A stretch of DNA of 36,110 nt, taken from assembly GCF_001552555.1 (NCBI RefSeq), contig NZ_BCRK01000047.1, positions 1 to 36,110 of the forward strand, in the 5' to 3' direction. The stretch is from Nocardiopsis trehalosi NBRC 14201 (GTDB lineage: Bacteria; Actinomycetota; Actinomycetes; Streptosporangiales; Streptosporangiaceae). Each line of letters opens with the position of its first letter. Position 1 is the stretch's first letter. The translations under genes were made by a program, and so were the position numbers. Positions 9,839 through 16,695 of this stretch are shown piece by piece. Below the pieces are notes generated by a model that had not been told where the DNA came from, made no database searches, and worked only from the letters and a program-made list of their open reading frames with translations.

Positions 9839-9845
9839 CCGCCGC

Positions 9846-9875
9846 CCCGGGGGTGGGGCCATCCCTACCCCCGGG
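9846..9875 (+). terminator. 13-bp hairpin after secA2
   Basis: CCCGGGGGTGGGG (9846-9858) pairs with CCCTACCCCCGGG (9863-9875), with one G-U pair and a 4-nt loop, starting seven bases past the secA2 stop. Its GGGGTGGGG core resembles the hairpin at 5527-5552. Confidence 0.75.
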
Positions 9876-9915
9876 ACTACGGCCCGGCCGGTCCCGGGGG
9901 TCCGGGTCCGCCGCG

Positions 9916-9921
9916 TAGCGT
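9916..9921 (+). promoter_or_regulatory. -10 box of the first sensor kinase, probable leaderless start
   Basis: TAGCGT matches TANNNT and ends six bases before ATG 9928. No Shine-Dalgarno sequence is visible in the CCCCT run before the ATG. Confidence 0.5.
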
Positions 9922-9927
9922 TCCCCT

Positions 9928-11262
9928 ATGCCGCAGCCCCCTCCCGCCACCCCTCTCCAGGCCCTGCCCCGGCGCACGTTCCCGGTGGGCGCCTGGCCCT
10001 GGCGCTCGGCGCTGTACACCGCCACCACACCGGTCGTGGGGCTGGCCGCCGCCGTCCCGCTGCTGGTGCTGGTCCTGCCGTGGGCCGTCCTGGCGTCCAT
10101 GGTGGCCGACGCCCGCCCGCTGCCGGACGCGGCCACCTGGGTGCCGCTGCTGGCGGTCGGCGCCGCACTCGTCGGCGGGTTCGGCCCGCTGCTCGCCCTG
10201 CCCGTGGCGGCGGTGGAGCGCCTGCGGCTGCGCCTGGTCGACACCCGGCCCGCGGCCGCCCCGCACCGCCGCCCGCCCGCCCCCGGGCCGTGGGCGTGGC
10301 TGCGCACCCGCTACACCGAGCCCGCGACGTGGCGGGAACTCGGCTACACCCTCCTGCTGCCGCCGCTGGCGGCGGTGGCCGGCGCCATGCTCTGGACCGT
10401 GCTGCTGCCGCTGCTGCTGGCGGCCGCGCCGCTGATCGTGGCCGCCGACGAGGGGCCGGTGACCTTCGGCCCGGTGCGCGCCGCGACCCCCGCCGACACG
10501 GTCCCGGTGGCGCTGCTCGGCGTCGCGCTGCTCGCCCTGGCGCCCTACCTGCTGGCGCTGTGGGCCGGCGCGCACGGCGCGCTCGCGCGGGCGCTGCTGC
10601 ACCGGCACGAGCCCGAGGCGCTGCGCGCCGAACTGGTGGAGGTGACCCGGTCCCGGGCCCGGCTGGTCGACGCCTTCGAGGCCGAGCGGCGGCGCATCGA
10701 ACGCGACCTGCACGACGGCGCCCAGCAGCGGCTCGTCGCCCTCACCATGCGCCTGGGCCTGGCCCGGCTCGACCTGCCCGCCGACTCCCCGGCGGCGGCC
10801 GAGGTCGCCGCGGCCCACGACCAGGCCAAGCTGGTCCTCGCGGAGCTGCGCGAACTCATCCGCGGCATCCACCCCCAGGTGCTCACCGACCGGGGGCTGG
10901 CGGCGGCGCTGCCCGACCTCGCCGACCGCTGCCCGGTGCCCGTCCGGCTGGACCTGGACCTGCCCGCCCGCCCGCCCGCGCACGCCGAGGCCACCGCCTA
11001 CTTCGTCGCCGCCGAACTGCTGACCAACGCCGCCCGGCACAGCGGGGCCACCGCCGTGGCGGTGTCCGCCCGGGCCGCCGACCGGACGCTCGTGCTGGAG
11101 GTCGCCGACGACGGCCGGGGCGGCGCCGACCCCGCGGCCGGCACCGGGCTGACGGGGCTCGCCGACCGGCTGGCCGTGACGAACGGCAGAATGCTGCTGT
11201 CCAGCCCGCCCGGCGGGCCGACCCGCATCCGAGTGGAGCTGCCGTGGAACCGCACCCCCTGA
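9928..11262 (+). CDS. NarL-family sensor histidine kinase (HisKA_3)
   Basis: A 444-residue membrane kinase. Hydrophobic segments near residues 30-60 and 72-92 precede a cytoplasmic Pro/Arg stretch, then further membrane segments near 140-175 and 190-215. The dimerisation domain carries the phosphoacceptor motif ERRRIERDLHDGAQQR, with His near residue 262. The ATP-binding domain has the N-box AAELLTNAARHSGA and G-box VADDGRGGADPAAGTGLTGLADR. No PAS, GAF or large extracytoplasmic domain is seen, so it belongs with the short actinobacterial kinases that sense within the membrane, often for cell-envelope stress. It overlaps the response regulator by 19 bases. The signal is unknown. Confidence 0.92.
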   Translation: MPQPPPATPLQALPRRTFPVGAWPWRSALYTATTPVVGLAAAVPLLVLVLPWAVLASMVADARPLPDAATWVPLLAVGAALVGGFGPLLALPVAAVERLRLRLVDTRPAAAPHRRPPAPGPWAWLRTRYTEPATWRELGYTLLLPPLAAVAGAMLWTVLLPLLLAAAPLIVAADEGPVTFGPVRAATPADTVPVALLGVALLALAPYLLALWAGAHGALARALLHRHEPEALRAELVEVTRSRARLVDAFEAERRRIERDLHDGAQQRLVALTMRLGLARLDLPADSPAAAEVAAAHDQAKLVLAELRELIRGIHPQVLTDRGLAAALPDLADRCPVPVRLDLDLPARPPAHAEATAYFVAAELLTNAARHSGATAVAVSARAADRTLVLEVADDGRGGADPAAGTGLTGLADRLAVTNGRMLLSSPPGGPTRIRVELPWNRTP

Positions 11263-11909
11263 CCGTCGTGCTGGCCGAGGACGGGGTCCTGCTCCGCGAG
11301 GGCCTGGCCGGGCTGCTGCGCCGGTTCGGGTTCACCGTCGCGGCGGCCGTCGGCGACGCGGACGCCCTGGAGGCGGCCGCCGCCGAGCACGTCCCCGACC
11401 TGGTCGTCACCGACATCCGGATGCCCCCCGGGTTCACCGACGAAGGGCTGCGCGCGGCCGTGCGGCTGCGCCGGGACCGCCCCGGCCTGGCCGTGGTGGC
11501 GCTCAGCCAGTACGTGGAGCAGAGCTACGCCGCCGACCTGCTCGACTCCCACGACGGCCGGGGGGTCGGCTACCTGCTCAAGGAGCGCGTGGCCGACGTC
11601 GAGGAGTTCGCCCGCACGCTGCGGCAGGTCGCCGGCGGCGGAACGGTGGTCGACCCCGAGGTGGTGCGCCAGCTCCTGCGCCGCCGCCGCGACCCGCTGG
11701 CGCGGCTGTCCGAGCGCGAGCGCCAGGTGCTCGGCGAGATCGCCGAGGGGCACTCCAACACCGCCATCGCCCGGCGGCTCTACGTCAGCGAGGCCGCGGT
11801 GGGCAAGCACATCGGCAACATCCTGGCCAAGCTCGACCTGCCGCCCGACGACGACGTCAACCGGCGGGTCCTCGCCGTCCTCGCCTACCTGCGCGGCGGC
11901 GCCTCCTGA
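11244..11909 (+). CDS. NarL/LuxR-family response regulator
   Basis: A 221-residue DNA-binding response regulator. The receiver domain covers residues 1-125 with the acidic pocket (AEDG), phosphoacceptor Asp57 in VVTDIRMPP, and Lys in YLLKERV. The C-terminal LuxR helix-turn-helix reads LSERERQVLGEIAEGHSNTAIARRLYVSEAAVGKHIGNILAKLDL. GTG 11244 is preceded by GGAG six bases upstream, inside the kinase gene, so the two are translationally coupled. It is the cognate partner of the kinase. Targets are unknown; the FtsX exporter at 2.8-5.5 kb is a candidate by analogy only. Confidence 0.92.
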   Translation: MEPHPLTVVLAEDGVLLREGLAGLLRRFGFTVAAAVGDADALEAAAAEHVPDLVVTDIRMPPGFTDEGLRAAVRLRRDRPGLAVVALSQYVEQSYAADLLDSHDGRGVGYLLKERVADVEEFARTLRQVAGGGTVVDPEVVRQLLRRRRDPLARLSERERQVLGEIAEGHSNTAIARRLYVSEAAVGKHIGNILAKLDLPPDDDVNRRVLAVLAYLRGGAS

Positions 11910-11915
11910 CCCGCC

Positions 11916-11929
11916 CGGCGGATCCGCCG
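11916..11929 (+). terminator. Palindrome after the response regulator
   Basis: CGGCGGATCCGCCG is a perfect 14-base palindrome (5-bp stem, GATC loop) seven bases past the stop. A second GC-rich symmetric stretch follows at about 11949-11961. Confidence 0.4.
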
Positions 11930-11984
11930 CGTCCGGGACCGGCCACGCCCGCCGGGCGGGCCGACGCCTCCGGCGGCATATTCA

Positions 11985-12140
11985 CGGCTACTCCGGGCAT
12001 TCGAACGTGGAAAGAGTCGAACGTCCTTATGCAATTGCTTTGGAGGGATGTAAAGTTCGGGGAATCCGCATATGCGTCCGGGTCGGCGACGCATGCTTTT
12101 TCGGTGTGCCCGGCCATGGCTCATCCGAAAGACGGGAGAA
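11985..12140 (+). promoter_or_regulatory. AT-richer island with a direct repeat
   Basis: Base composition drops sharply compared with its flanks. TCGAACGT occurs twice, at 12001-12008 and 12017-12024, 16 bases apart. A TTATGC / 18 bases / TAAAGT arrangement (12027-12056) could be a promoter for the small gene downstream. A short frame beginning ATG 12029 uses codons such as CAA, TTG and CTT that are rare elsewhere in the window, so I read the stretch as regulatory or foreign, not as a coding sequence. Confidence 0.35.
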
Positions 12141-12149
12141 GTGTCGGAC

Positions 12150-12419
12150 GTGGCTCACGAAGTCGGGGCGCAGGAGAAGATCACCTATGGGCGCAACGAC
12201 CGGTTCTCCGGTGGCCCGGTCGGCGGCGGCCGCTTCTGGGTGGACGACGACGGGAGGTCCGTCGCCAAGCTCGGCGGCCCCGCCGAGTGGCGGCGTACGG
12301 GAATGATCGACGTCCGCATCGGCGACACCTTCACGGTCGGCGGGCAGACCTGGAAGGTCACCGAGATCGTCGACGCGGAATCGCCGGACGCCTACCTCAT
12401 CACGACGCGGGTGAGCTGA
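12150..12419 (+). CDS. Small protein of unknown function
   Basis: About 89 residues, soluble, no signal peptide. The body has normal GC3-rich codons and beta-rich sequence, with GGPVGGGRFWVDDDG in the middle and GDTFTVGGQTWKVTEI near the end. The C-terminal pattern (acidic turn, GDTF.V....W.V..I) resembles a type seen in small uncharacterised actinomycete proteins such as the DUF6406 group; this is impression, not an alignment. GTG 12150 is chosen because GGGAG (12134-12138) is 11 bases upstream. GTG 12141 in the same frame is too close to that site. Neighbours give no function: a terminated regulator operon upstream and a gene-free stretch downstream. Confidence 0.6.
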   Translation: MAHEVGAQEKITYGRNDRFSGGPVGGGRFWVDDDGRSVAKLGGPAEWRRTGMIDVRIGDTFTVGGQTWKVTEIVDAESPDAYLITTRVS

Positions 12420-13043
12420 TGGGGGTCATCCGTAATACCGTGCCCGGTAATTCCGGAATGCGGTGACAGACGGCGACGCGACGAATCGGTTGCGTCATCT
12501 GCGAATTCGGTAGCACCCCGAACCCCGCGGCGGACCCCCTCCCGGCCGCGGTGGGACTCCGGCCCCGGCGGCCCCGGCCACCGGGGCCGGAGCCATGCCC
12601 CCGCCCCGAGCCGGCCCGCCGCCGTGGCCGCGCGCGGGCGCCGGGGTGGCCGGACCGGCGGCCGGGGCGCCGAAGTCGGGCGGGCGGGGGAGTCCGGGCC
12701 GCGCAATCGGCGGTCCGGCCGCGGCCGGGGTCGCGGATCGGCTGCCGGGCCCCCTGGCGGGCAGGGTCCGGGGGCCCTGGACCCGGGCCCGGCCGGGCGC
12801 CCGGGGCGGGGCCGCGACCAGCGGGCGCGCGCTCCCGCCGCCGCCGGCGGGTGCCGGACGGCCCGGTGGACCCCTCCGTACGGCGCGGGCCGGGCCGGGC
12901 ACCGGTGGGTCCACGGACCCACCGGCCGACCTGCGATTGAGGACCGGCCTGGGTCTGCCGCGCCCGGCCCCGGGCCGGAAGAATCAGCGGTGAGCGGGAA
13001 CGGTCCGGGTTCCTCGGAACCGGGACCGAAGTGGCGTTCGTGT

Positions 13044-13068
13044 ACATCCGAGCCCGCTCCTCGGATGT
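13044..13068. repeat. Perfect 9-bp inverted repeat in the gene-free stretch
   Basis: ACATCCGAG (13044-13052) and CTCGGATGT (13060-13068) flank a 7-base loop. It is AT-richer than its surroundings and lies over 200 bases from either neighbouring stop, so it need not be a terminator. A regulatory site or part of a small RNA is possible. Confidence 0.45.
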
Positions 13069-13163
13069 GCGCTGGACACGGACGCAACCGGCCGGTCGAC
13101 ATGCCCCGCATGCTCTGCCATCGAGCGGTGGCATGACCTCCCCGACCGGTCGGGATCCGTCCT

Positions 13164-13181
13164 CCGGGCCTTCGGGCCCGG
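13164..13181. terminator. UUCG-loop hairpin
   Basis: CCGGGCC (13164-13170), TTCG, GGCCCGG (13175-13181) make a 7-bp stem with the stable UUCG tetraloop on the plus strand. The palindrome CCCGACCGGTCGGG (13141-13154) precedes it. It could end transcripts from either side, and it is 107 bases past the stop of the serine hydrolase gene. Confidence 0.5.
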
Positions 13182-13287
13182 GGGGCGGCCCGCGCTTCCG
13201 CGGCCCCACGGGGGCGGCGGCGGAACGCGCACCCACCTCGCGCGCGGCGGCGGGGTGCCGGGGAAGCACCCGGCCGCCCGCGCACCC

Positions 13288-14475
13288 TCAGCCCAGGCCG
13301 TCGTAGACCGCCTTCACCAGCCGCATGGCGCGGATGCCGCCGGACAGCTCCACGCCGGTCCGGTTCATCACGTAGCCGAGCGAGATCCCGTGCTCCAGGT
13401 CGGCCAGGCCGATCGACCCGCCGGAGCCGGTGTGCCCGAACGCGCCCGGCCAGGCGGCCCGGGGGACGGCGAACACGTGGGACGGCCGCATGAACCCCAG
13501 GCCGAACGTGCTCTCCAGGTGCAGGACCCGGTCCTCCCCCGAGGAGCGCGGCTCCACCGCCGCGCGCAGGGTGCCGGGGGCGACGATCCGCCCCGCGAGC
13601 AGGTCGCGGTAGAAGCCCGCCAGCGCCGTGGCCGTGGTCATGAGCCCGGCGGCGGGCCAGCCGGCGGCGAGCACGTCCCGGTTGTTGTACCGGCCGGGCG
13701 CCTGCGACATGTCGGGGGCGCGGAAGGCCCGCGAGAACAGGCTGCCGGGGTCGCGCGCCGCGCGGGTCATCCGCCCCACGGGGTCGTCGCCGGGTTCGGC
13801 GGCGGCGGGGCCGCGCCGCCGGGCCGCGGTGGGGCCGGTGGTCAGCCGGGCGGCCCGGTCGAGCACGTCGTCGGGGGCGCCCACCCACAGGTCCAGCCCC
13901 AGCGGCCCGGCGATCTCGTCGGCGACGTAGGCGCCGACAGTGCGGCCGTCGAGCCGCCGGACGATCTCCCCGGCCAGCCAGCCGAACGTCAGCGGGTGGT
14001 AGCCGTGCGCCGTGCCCGGGGGCCAGGCGGGCGCCTGGGCCGCCAGCAGCGCCGCCATGGCGGCCGGGTCGGCGGCCTCGGCGGCGGTGACGTCGCGGTC
14101 GAACGCGGGCAGGCCGGCGCGGTGCGCCAGGAGGTCCTCGCCGGTGGCCGCCTCCTTGCCCTCGGCGGCGAACTCCGGCCACCATTCAGCCACCGGCGCG
14201 GCCAGGTCGTGCCCGCCGCGCTCGGCCACCCGCAGGGCCGCGGCGGCGGTGAGCGCCTTGGTGCAGGAGAACGCGAAGCAGGGCGTGTCGTGCTCCCAGG
14301 GGCGTCCGGTCGCGGCGTCGGCCGCGCCCGCCCACAGGTCCACCACGGGCTCGTCGCCGACGAACACCGCCAGGGCGGCGCCGGTCTCCAGGTCCCGGGC
14401 GAAGTTGTCGGCGAAGACCTTGTGCACGCGCTCGAACCCCGGCGCGCAGCTCCCGTGGATCTCCACGTCCCCCAT
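13288..14475 (-). CDS. Beta-lactamase-fold serine hydrolase (class C / EstB type)
   Basis: A 395-residue protein of the Beta-lactamase family PF00144, which includes esterases, D-aminopeptidases and penicillin-binding-like hydrolases. The nucleophile motif SxxK is SCTK near residue 70. The second motif is represented by GYHPLTFGWLAGEIV (Tyr retained, YxN not). The third box reads HTGSGG in place of KTG. No signal peptide is visible, which argues for a cytoplasmic esterase or peptidase instead of a secreted beta-lactamase. ATG 14475 has a G6 run five bases upstream. An in-frame ATG at 14487 with GGAG before it is the alternative. Substrate unknown; drug resistance should not be assumed. Confidence 0.85.
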   Translation of the reverse strand: MGDVEIHGSCAPGFERVHKVFADNFARDLETGAALAVFVGDEPVVDLWAGAADAATGRPWEHDTPCFAFSCTKALTAAAALRVAERGGHDLAAPVAEWWPEFAAEGKEAATGEDLLAHRAGLPAFDRDVTAAEAADPAAMAALLAAQAPAWPPGTAHGYHPLTFGWLAGEIVRRLDGRTVGAYVADEIAGPLGLDLWVGAPDDVLDRAARLTTGPTAARRRGPAAAEPGDDPVGRMTRAARDPGSLFSRAFRAPDMSQAPGRYNNRDVLAAGWPAAGLMTTATALAGFYRDLLAGRIVAPGTLRAAVEPRSSGEDRVLHLESTFGLGFMRPSHVFAVPRAAWPGAFGHTGSGGSIGLADLEHGISLGYVMNRTGVELSGGIRAMRLVKAVYDGLG

Positions 14476-14525
14476 CCGGCCCCCCATCCGCTCCGCCCGG
14501 CCGCCCCGGGTCCTCCGGCCGCACC

Positions 14526-14934
14526 GACTGTATGACAGCAGCGTGGGGCCGCCCGACCCGCCCCCGGCGAGCGGAGGCGGGCGGGGGCGCCGGAGAGGGA
14601 CGGCCGCTCGGGGCGGACGACCCCTGGCGCGCGGCCTTATGTTCTGTTTATCCTGGCAGGTCAGAATGGCCGCGAAATTCCCACTGTGCCGCCAATCGAG
14701 ACATTTCAGTGACCTGATTCGTCCACGAGCGTGACCTGACGGCGGCTACCGTCGTCTCGGATCGCGGCGCGATCCGGCCCTCCGCCCCCGCTCGCACCAC
14801 CGGAGGCCGCCACGCCGCGTGCGCACGCACCGCGGCCGGTCCCAGGGGCTGTCCCCCGCTCCTGGGCCCGGCTCCGCGCCCGCCCCCCGCGGGCGCCGAC
14901 CGGCCCGGCCGCCGCCCGCGGCCGGACCCGCCGG
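14526..14934. other. Divergent intergenic stretch with an AT-rich island
   Basis: About 410 bases between the serine hydrolase (minus) and the Dabb gene (plus). Bases 14636-14720 are strikingly AT-rich for this genome. They hold TGACCT half-sites: inverted AGGTCA at 14658-14663, and a 9-base direct repeat GTGACCTGA at 14709-14717 and 14731-14739. On the minus strand TTCGCG / 18 bases / GATAAA is a possible promoter for the hydrolase. Bases 14760-14934 are GC-rich and featureless apart from short symmetric runs. Confidence 0.45.
14648..14704 (-). other. Possible 18-codon micro-frame upstream of the serine hydrolase
   Basis: ATG at 14704 opens a frame reading MSRLAAQWEFRGHSDLPG and stopping at TAA 14650-14648. 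CAGGTC lies seven bases upstream. Its codons (TCT, CGA, TTG, GCA, GAA, TTT, CAT) are unlike the GC-ending codons of every real gene here, so it may simply be non-coding DNA. If translated it would be an upstream reading frame ending 172 bases before the hydrolase start. Confidence 0.2.
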
Positions 14935-14940
14935 TAGGTT
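14935..14940 (+). promoter_or_regulatory. -10 box of the Dabb gene, probable leaderless start
   Basis: TAGGTT matches TANNNT and ends six bases before ATG 14947. The spacing is the same as at 7496, 9916, 21852 and 23068. Confidence 0.5.
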
Positions 14941-14946
14941 CGGGGC

Positions 14947-15246
14947 ATGGCACTCCGACACATCGCCCTCTTCCGCTGGGCCGACGGCACCACCCCCGCG
15001 CAGGTCGCGGAGGTCGAGGCGGCCCTCGCGCCCCTGCCGGCGCGCGTCCCCGGACTGCGCGCGTACGCGTTCGGCCCCGATCTGGGGATCGGCCCCGGCA
15101 CCTACGACTTCGCGGTCGTCGCGGACCTCGACGACGCCGACGGGTTCGCCGCCTACCGCGACCACCCCGACCACCAGGCGGCGCTCGCGGTCATCCTGCC
15201 CCTGCTGGCCGACCGCGCCGCGGTGCAGTTCCGTATCGACGGCTGA
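14947..15246 (+). CDS. Dabb-family (stress-responsive alpha/beta barrel) protein
   Basis: A 99-residue ferredoxin-like alpha/beta-barrel protein of the Dabb family PF07876. The family opening LRHIALFRWADGTTPAQVAEVEAALAPL and the closing pattern DFAVVADLDDADGFAAYRDHPDHQAA are clear, including the HPDHQA helix before the last strand. Members form dimers; most bacterial ones are uncharacterised, some are stress-linked or act as cyclases or decarboxylases in aromatic metabolism. Length is exactly typical. The start is fixed by the family and by the -10 spacing. It stands alone, with an orphan KstR-like palindrome about 150 bases downstream. Confidence 0.88.
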   Translation: MALRHIALFRWADGTTPAQVAEVEAALAPLPARVPGLRAYAFGPDLGIGPGTYDFAVVADLDDADGFAAYRDHPDHQAALAVILPLLADRAAVQFRIDG

Positions 15247-15391
15247 CCCCGGCCGCACCGCCGGCTGCATCGTGTTCCGGCCGACCCGCCCCGACGCAGG
15301 TCGGTGCGGTTCGCCCCCCTCCGCCGCAGGTCGCGGCCCCCGATCGCGGTCCGCTCGGCCACCGGGGCGGGTTCGGCCTCGGGGGTTGCCT

Positions 15392-15405
15392 TAGAACGTG
15401 TTCCA
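15392..15405. promoter_or_regulatory. KstR-like palindrome without a downstream gene
   Basis: The sequence fits TnnAACnnGTTnnA, the published KstR (TetR family) operator pattern of steroid-catabolism genes, with the perfect core GAACGTGTTC at 15394-15403. It lies in an AT-richer patch (15385-15415) between two convergent genes, so it is not placed to control either. Assignment to KstR is by pattern only. Confidence 0.4.
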
Positions 15406-15444
15406 GTATTACGGTCGGTGGCAGACCCGATGCCCGGCGGAGCC

Positions 15445-15462
15445 GGCGGACCCCGGTCCGCC
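15445..15462. terminator. 7-bp hairpin
   Basis: GGCGGAC (15445-15451) and GTCCGCC (15456-15462) with a 4-nt loop, between the convergent Dabb and FkbM genes. It is a plausible terminator for the plus strand. Confidence 0.5.
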
Positions 15463-15482
15463 GCGCGCCGGACGCGCAGACG

Positions 15483-15528
15483 CGCCACCTGCCGGAGACG
15501 GATCGCGCCCCGTCTCCGGCGGGTGGCG
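15483..15528 (-). terminator. 19-bp hairpin after the FkbM gene
   Basis: Bases 15483-15501 and 15510-15528 pair over 19 bp with one G-U pair and an 8-nt loop. It begins 18 bases past the FkbM stop on the minus strand. It is the longest stem in the window. Confidence 0.8.
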
Positions 15529-15545
15529 TCCGACGTCGCGGCGGC

Positions 15546-16580
15546 TCACGCCACCGGCACCCCCAGCGCCGCGAGCTCCGCGTCCGAGCGGGTGGTGCAG
15601 AACCAGTCGCGGAACCTCGGGTGGGCCGCCAGCGGCCCCGCCGGGGCCAGCGCCCGCTCACCCACCAGGTGGAACCGGTACCCCAGGGGCGCCAGCGCCG
15701 CGGTCAGCGGCGCGGCGTCGGCGTCGGGCAGGACCTCGCACAGGATGTCCGGCCGGTGCGCCGCGAGGAACCCGCCGCCGTGCGCGAACACGTCGGCCTC
15801 GGTGCCCTCGACGTCGATCTTGAGCACCGCGCGGCCGCCCTGGGGGACCGCGCCGGCGAACGCGTCCAGCGCCACCACCTCCACCGGCACCCCGTCGTCG
15901 AACGCCAGCGCCGCGGAGTAGAAGCAGGGCAGCGCGGAGTCGCCCGAGCGCACCGGCATCGCGATGACCGACGCCGGATCGCCCACCCCCACGTGGTGGA
16001 GCGTGGTGCGGTGCAGCACCCGGTTGCGCACGCAGTTGTCGAACAGCGCCCGGTAGACCTCGGGCACGATCTCGAAGGCGTGCGCCCGCAGCCGCGGGTT
16101 CACGGCCGTCCCGGCCAGCGTGAACAGCCCCGTGTAGGCCCCGATGTCGAGGAAGACGTCGGCCTCGCGCACCACGGCGGCGAACACGCGAAGCGCGAGG
16201 TCGTCGGCGGCCCCGGGGCGGCGGCCGCCGCCCCAGTACAGCTCCTTGGCGACCACGCAGCGCGCCGGCGCCAGCATCGTGTACGCGGCCCCGTCCACCC
16301 GGCCGGTGACCTCCCGGACGCCGGCCGGGACGGGCAGCCGCCCGGTGGCGCGCAGCCCCGGGGCCGCCACCCCCACGGCCGCGCGCATGGCCAGGTTGGG
16401 CAGCCGCCAGCCGAGCACCCGCTTCACGTGCCGCTTGGCGCCGTACCAGCTGCGGCGCCGCGCCACCGCCGTGGCCCGGAAATCGGTGGGCGGCCCGGCG
16501 GCCTCCGGGGACTCCGGGGTCTCCGGGGCCGCGTCGGGCGGACGGGGTGCGGGCGGGGTGTTCCGGACGCGCTGGGCCAT
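15546..16580 (-). CDS. FkbM-family methyltransferase
   Basis: A 344-residue SAM-dependent methyltransferase of the FkbM family (Methyltransf_21), which O-methylates sugars and polyketides. Residues 1-50 are Pro/Ala-rich and probably disordered. The SAM-binding motif is VFLDIGAYTGLFTLAG near residues 140-155, followed by AHAFEIVPEVYRALFDNC. The hallmark KIDVEGTEADVF comes later, then DILCEVLPDA. The ATG start has GGAGAG six bases upstream, and a TAGGGT -10 box lies at 16619-16624. No sugar or polyketide genes are adjacent, so the acceptor is unknown. In actinomycetes single FkbM genes often decorate glycolipids or glycans. Confidence 0.88.
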   Translation of the reverse strand: MAQRVRNTPPAPRPPDAAPETPESPEAAGPPTDFRATAVARRRSWYGAKRHVKRVLGWRLPNLAMRAAVGVAAPGLRATGRLPVPAGVREVTGRVDGAAYTMLAPARCVVAKELYWGGGRRPGAADDLALRVFAAVVREADVFLDIGAYTGLFTLAGTAVNPRLRAHAFEIVPEVYRALFDNCVRNRVLHRTTLHHVGVGDPASVIAMPVRSGDSALPCFYSAALAFDDGVPVEVVALDAFAGAVPQGGRAVLKIDVEGTEADVFAHGGGFLAAHRPDILCEVLPDADAAPLTAALAPLGYRFHLVGERALAPAGPLAAHPRFRDWFCTTRSDAELAALGVPVA

Positions 16581-16618
16581 GATCGCTCTCCGTGGCGGGG
16601 GACATGCCGAACGTGGCC

Positions 16619-16624
16619 ACCCTA
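16619..16624 (-). promoter_or_regulatory. -10 box of the FkbM gene
   Basis: TAGGGT on the minus strand, 38 bases upstream of the ATG, giving a short leader of about 30 nt that contains the GGAGAG ribosome binding site. No clear -35. Confidence 0.4.
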
Positions 16625-16695
16625 GCCCGCGCGGGTCCGCACGCCGGGACGCCACGCGCGGCGCCGCGCCCCCCGGGGCGGGCCGCGCCGCGCGC

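Larger units (their letters stand above)
12420..13287. other. Gene-free stretch of about 870 bases
   Basis: No convincing gene. Open frames on both strands (including one covering most of the stretch on the minus strand) are Arg/Pro/Gly-rich, lack ribosome binding sites and show no domain. The first 90 bases are AT-richer and include ATTCCGGAAT near 12450. Bases 12530-12980 are extremely GC-rich. Bases 13010-13190 hold a cluster of symmetric elements, listed separately. It lies between convergent genes. I looked for tRNA-like GTTCRA loops and saw none. Confidence 0.55.

Noticed and set aside
9846-9875. GGGGTGGGG hairpins at 5527, 9846 and the CACCCC/GGGGTG dyad at 21843 as one shared regulator motif
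   Set aside because: The first two lie directly after stop codons and are better explained as terminators. Similarity of G-rich stems is expected at this GC content.
12950-13140. tRNA gene among the dyads of the gene-free stretch
   Set aside because: No T-loop GTTCRA sequence or cloverleaf with correct arm spacing could be drawn.
12400-13269. A 289-codon minus-strand frame in the gene-free stretch
   Set aside because: Low-complexity Arg/Pro/Gly composition, no ribosome binding site, no recognisable segment, and it runs through several hairpins.
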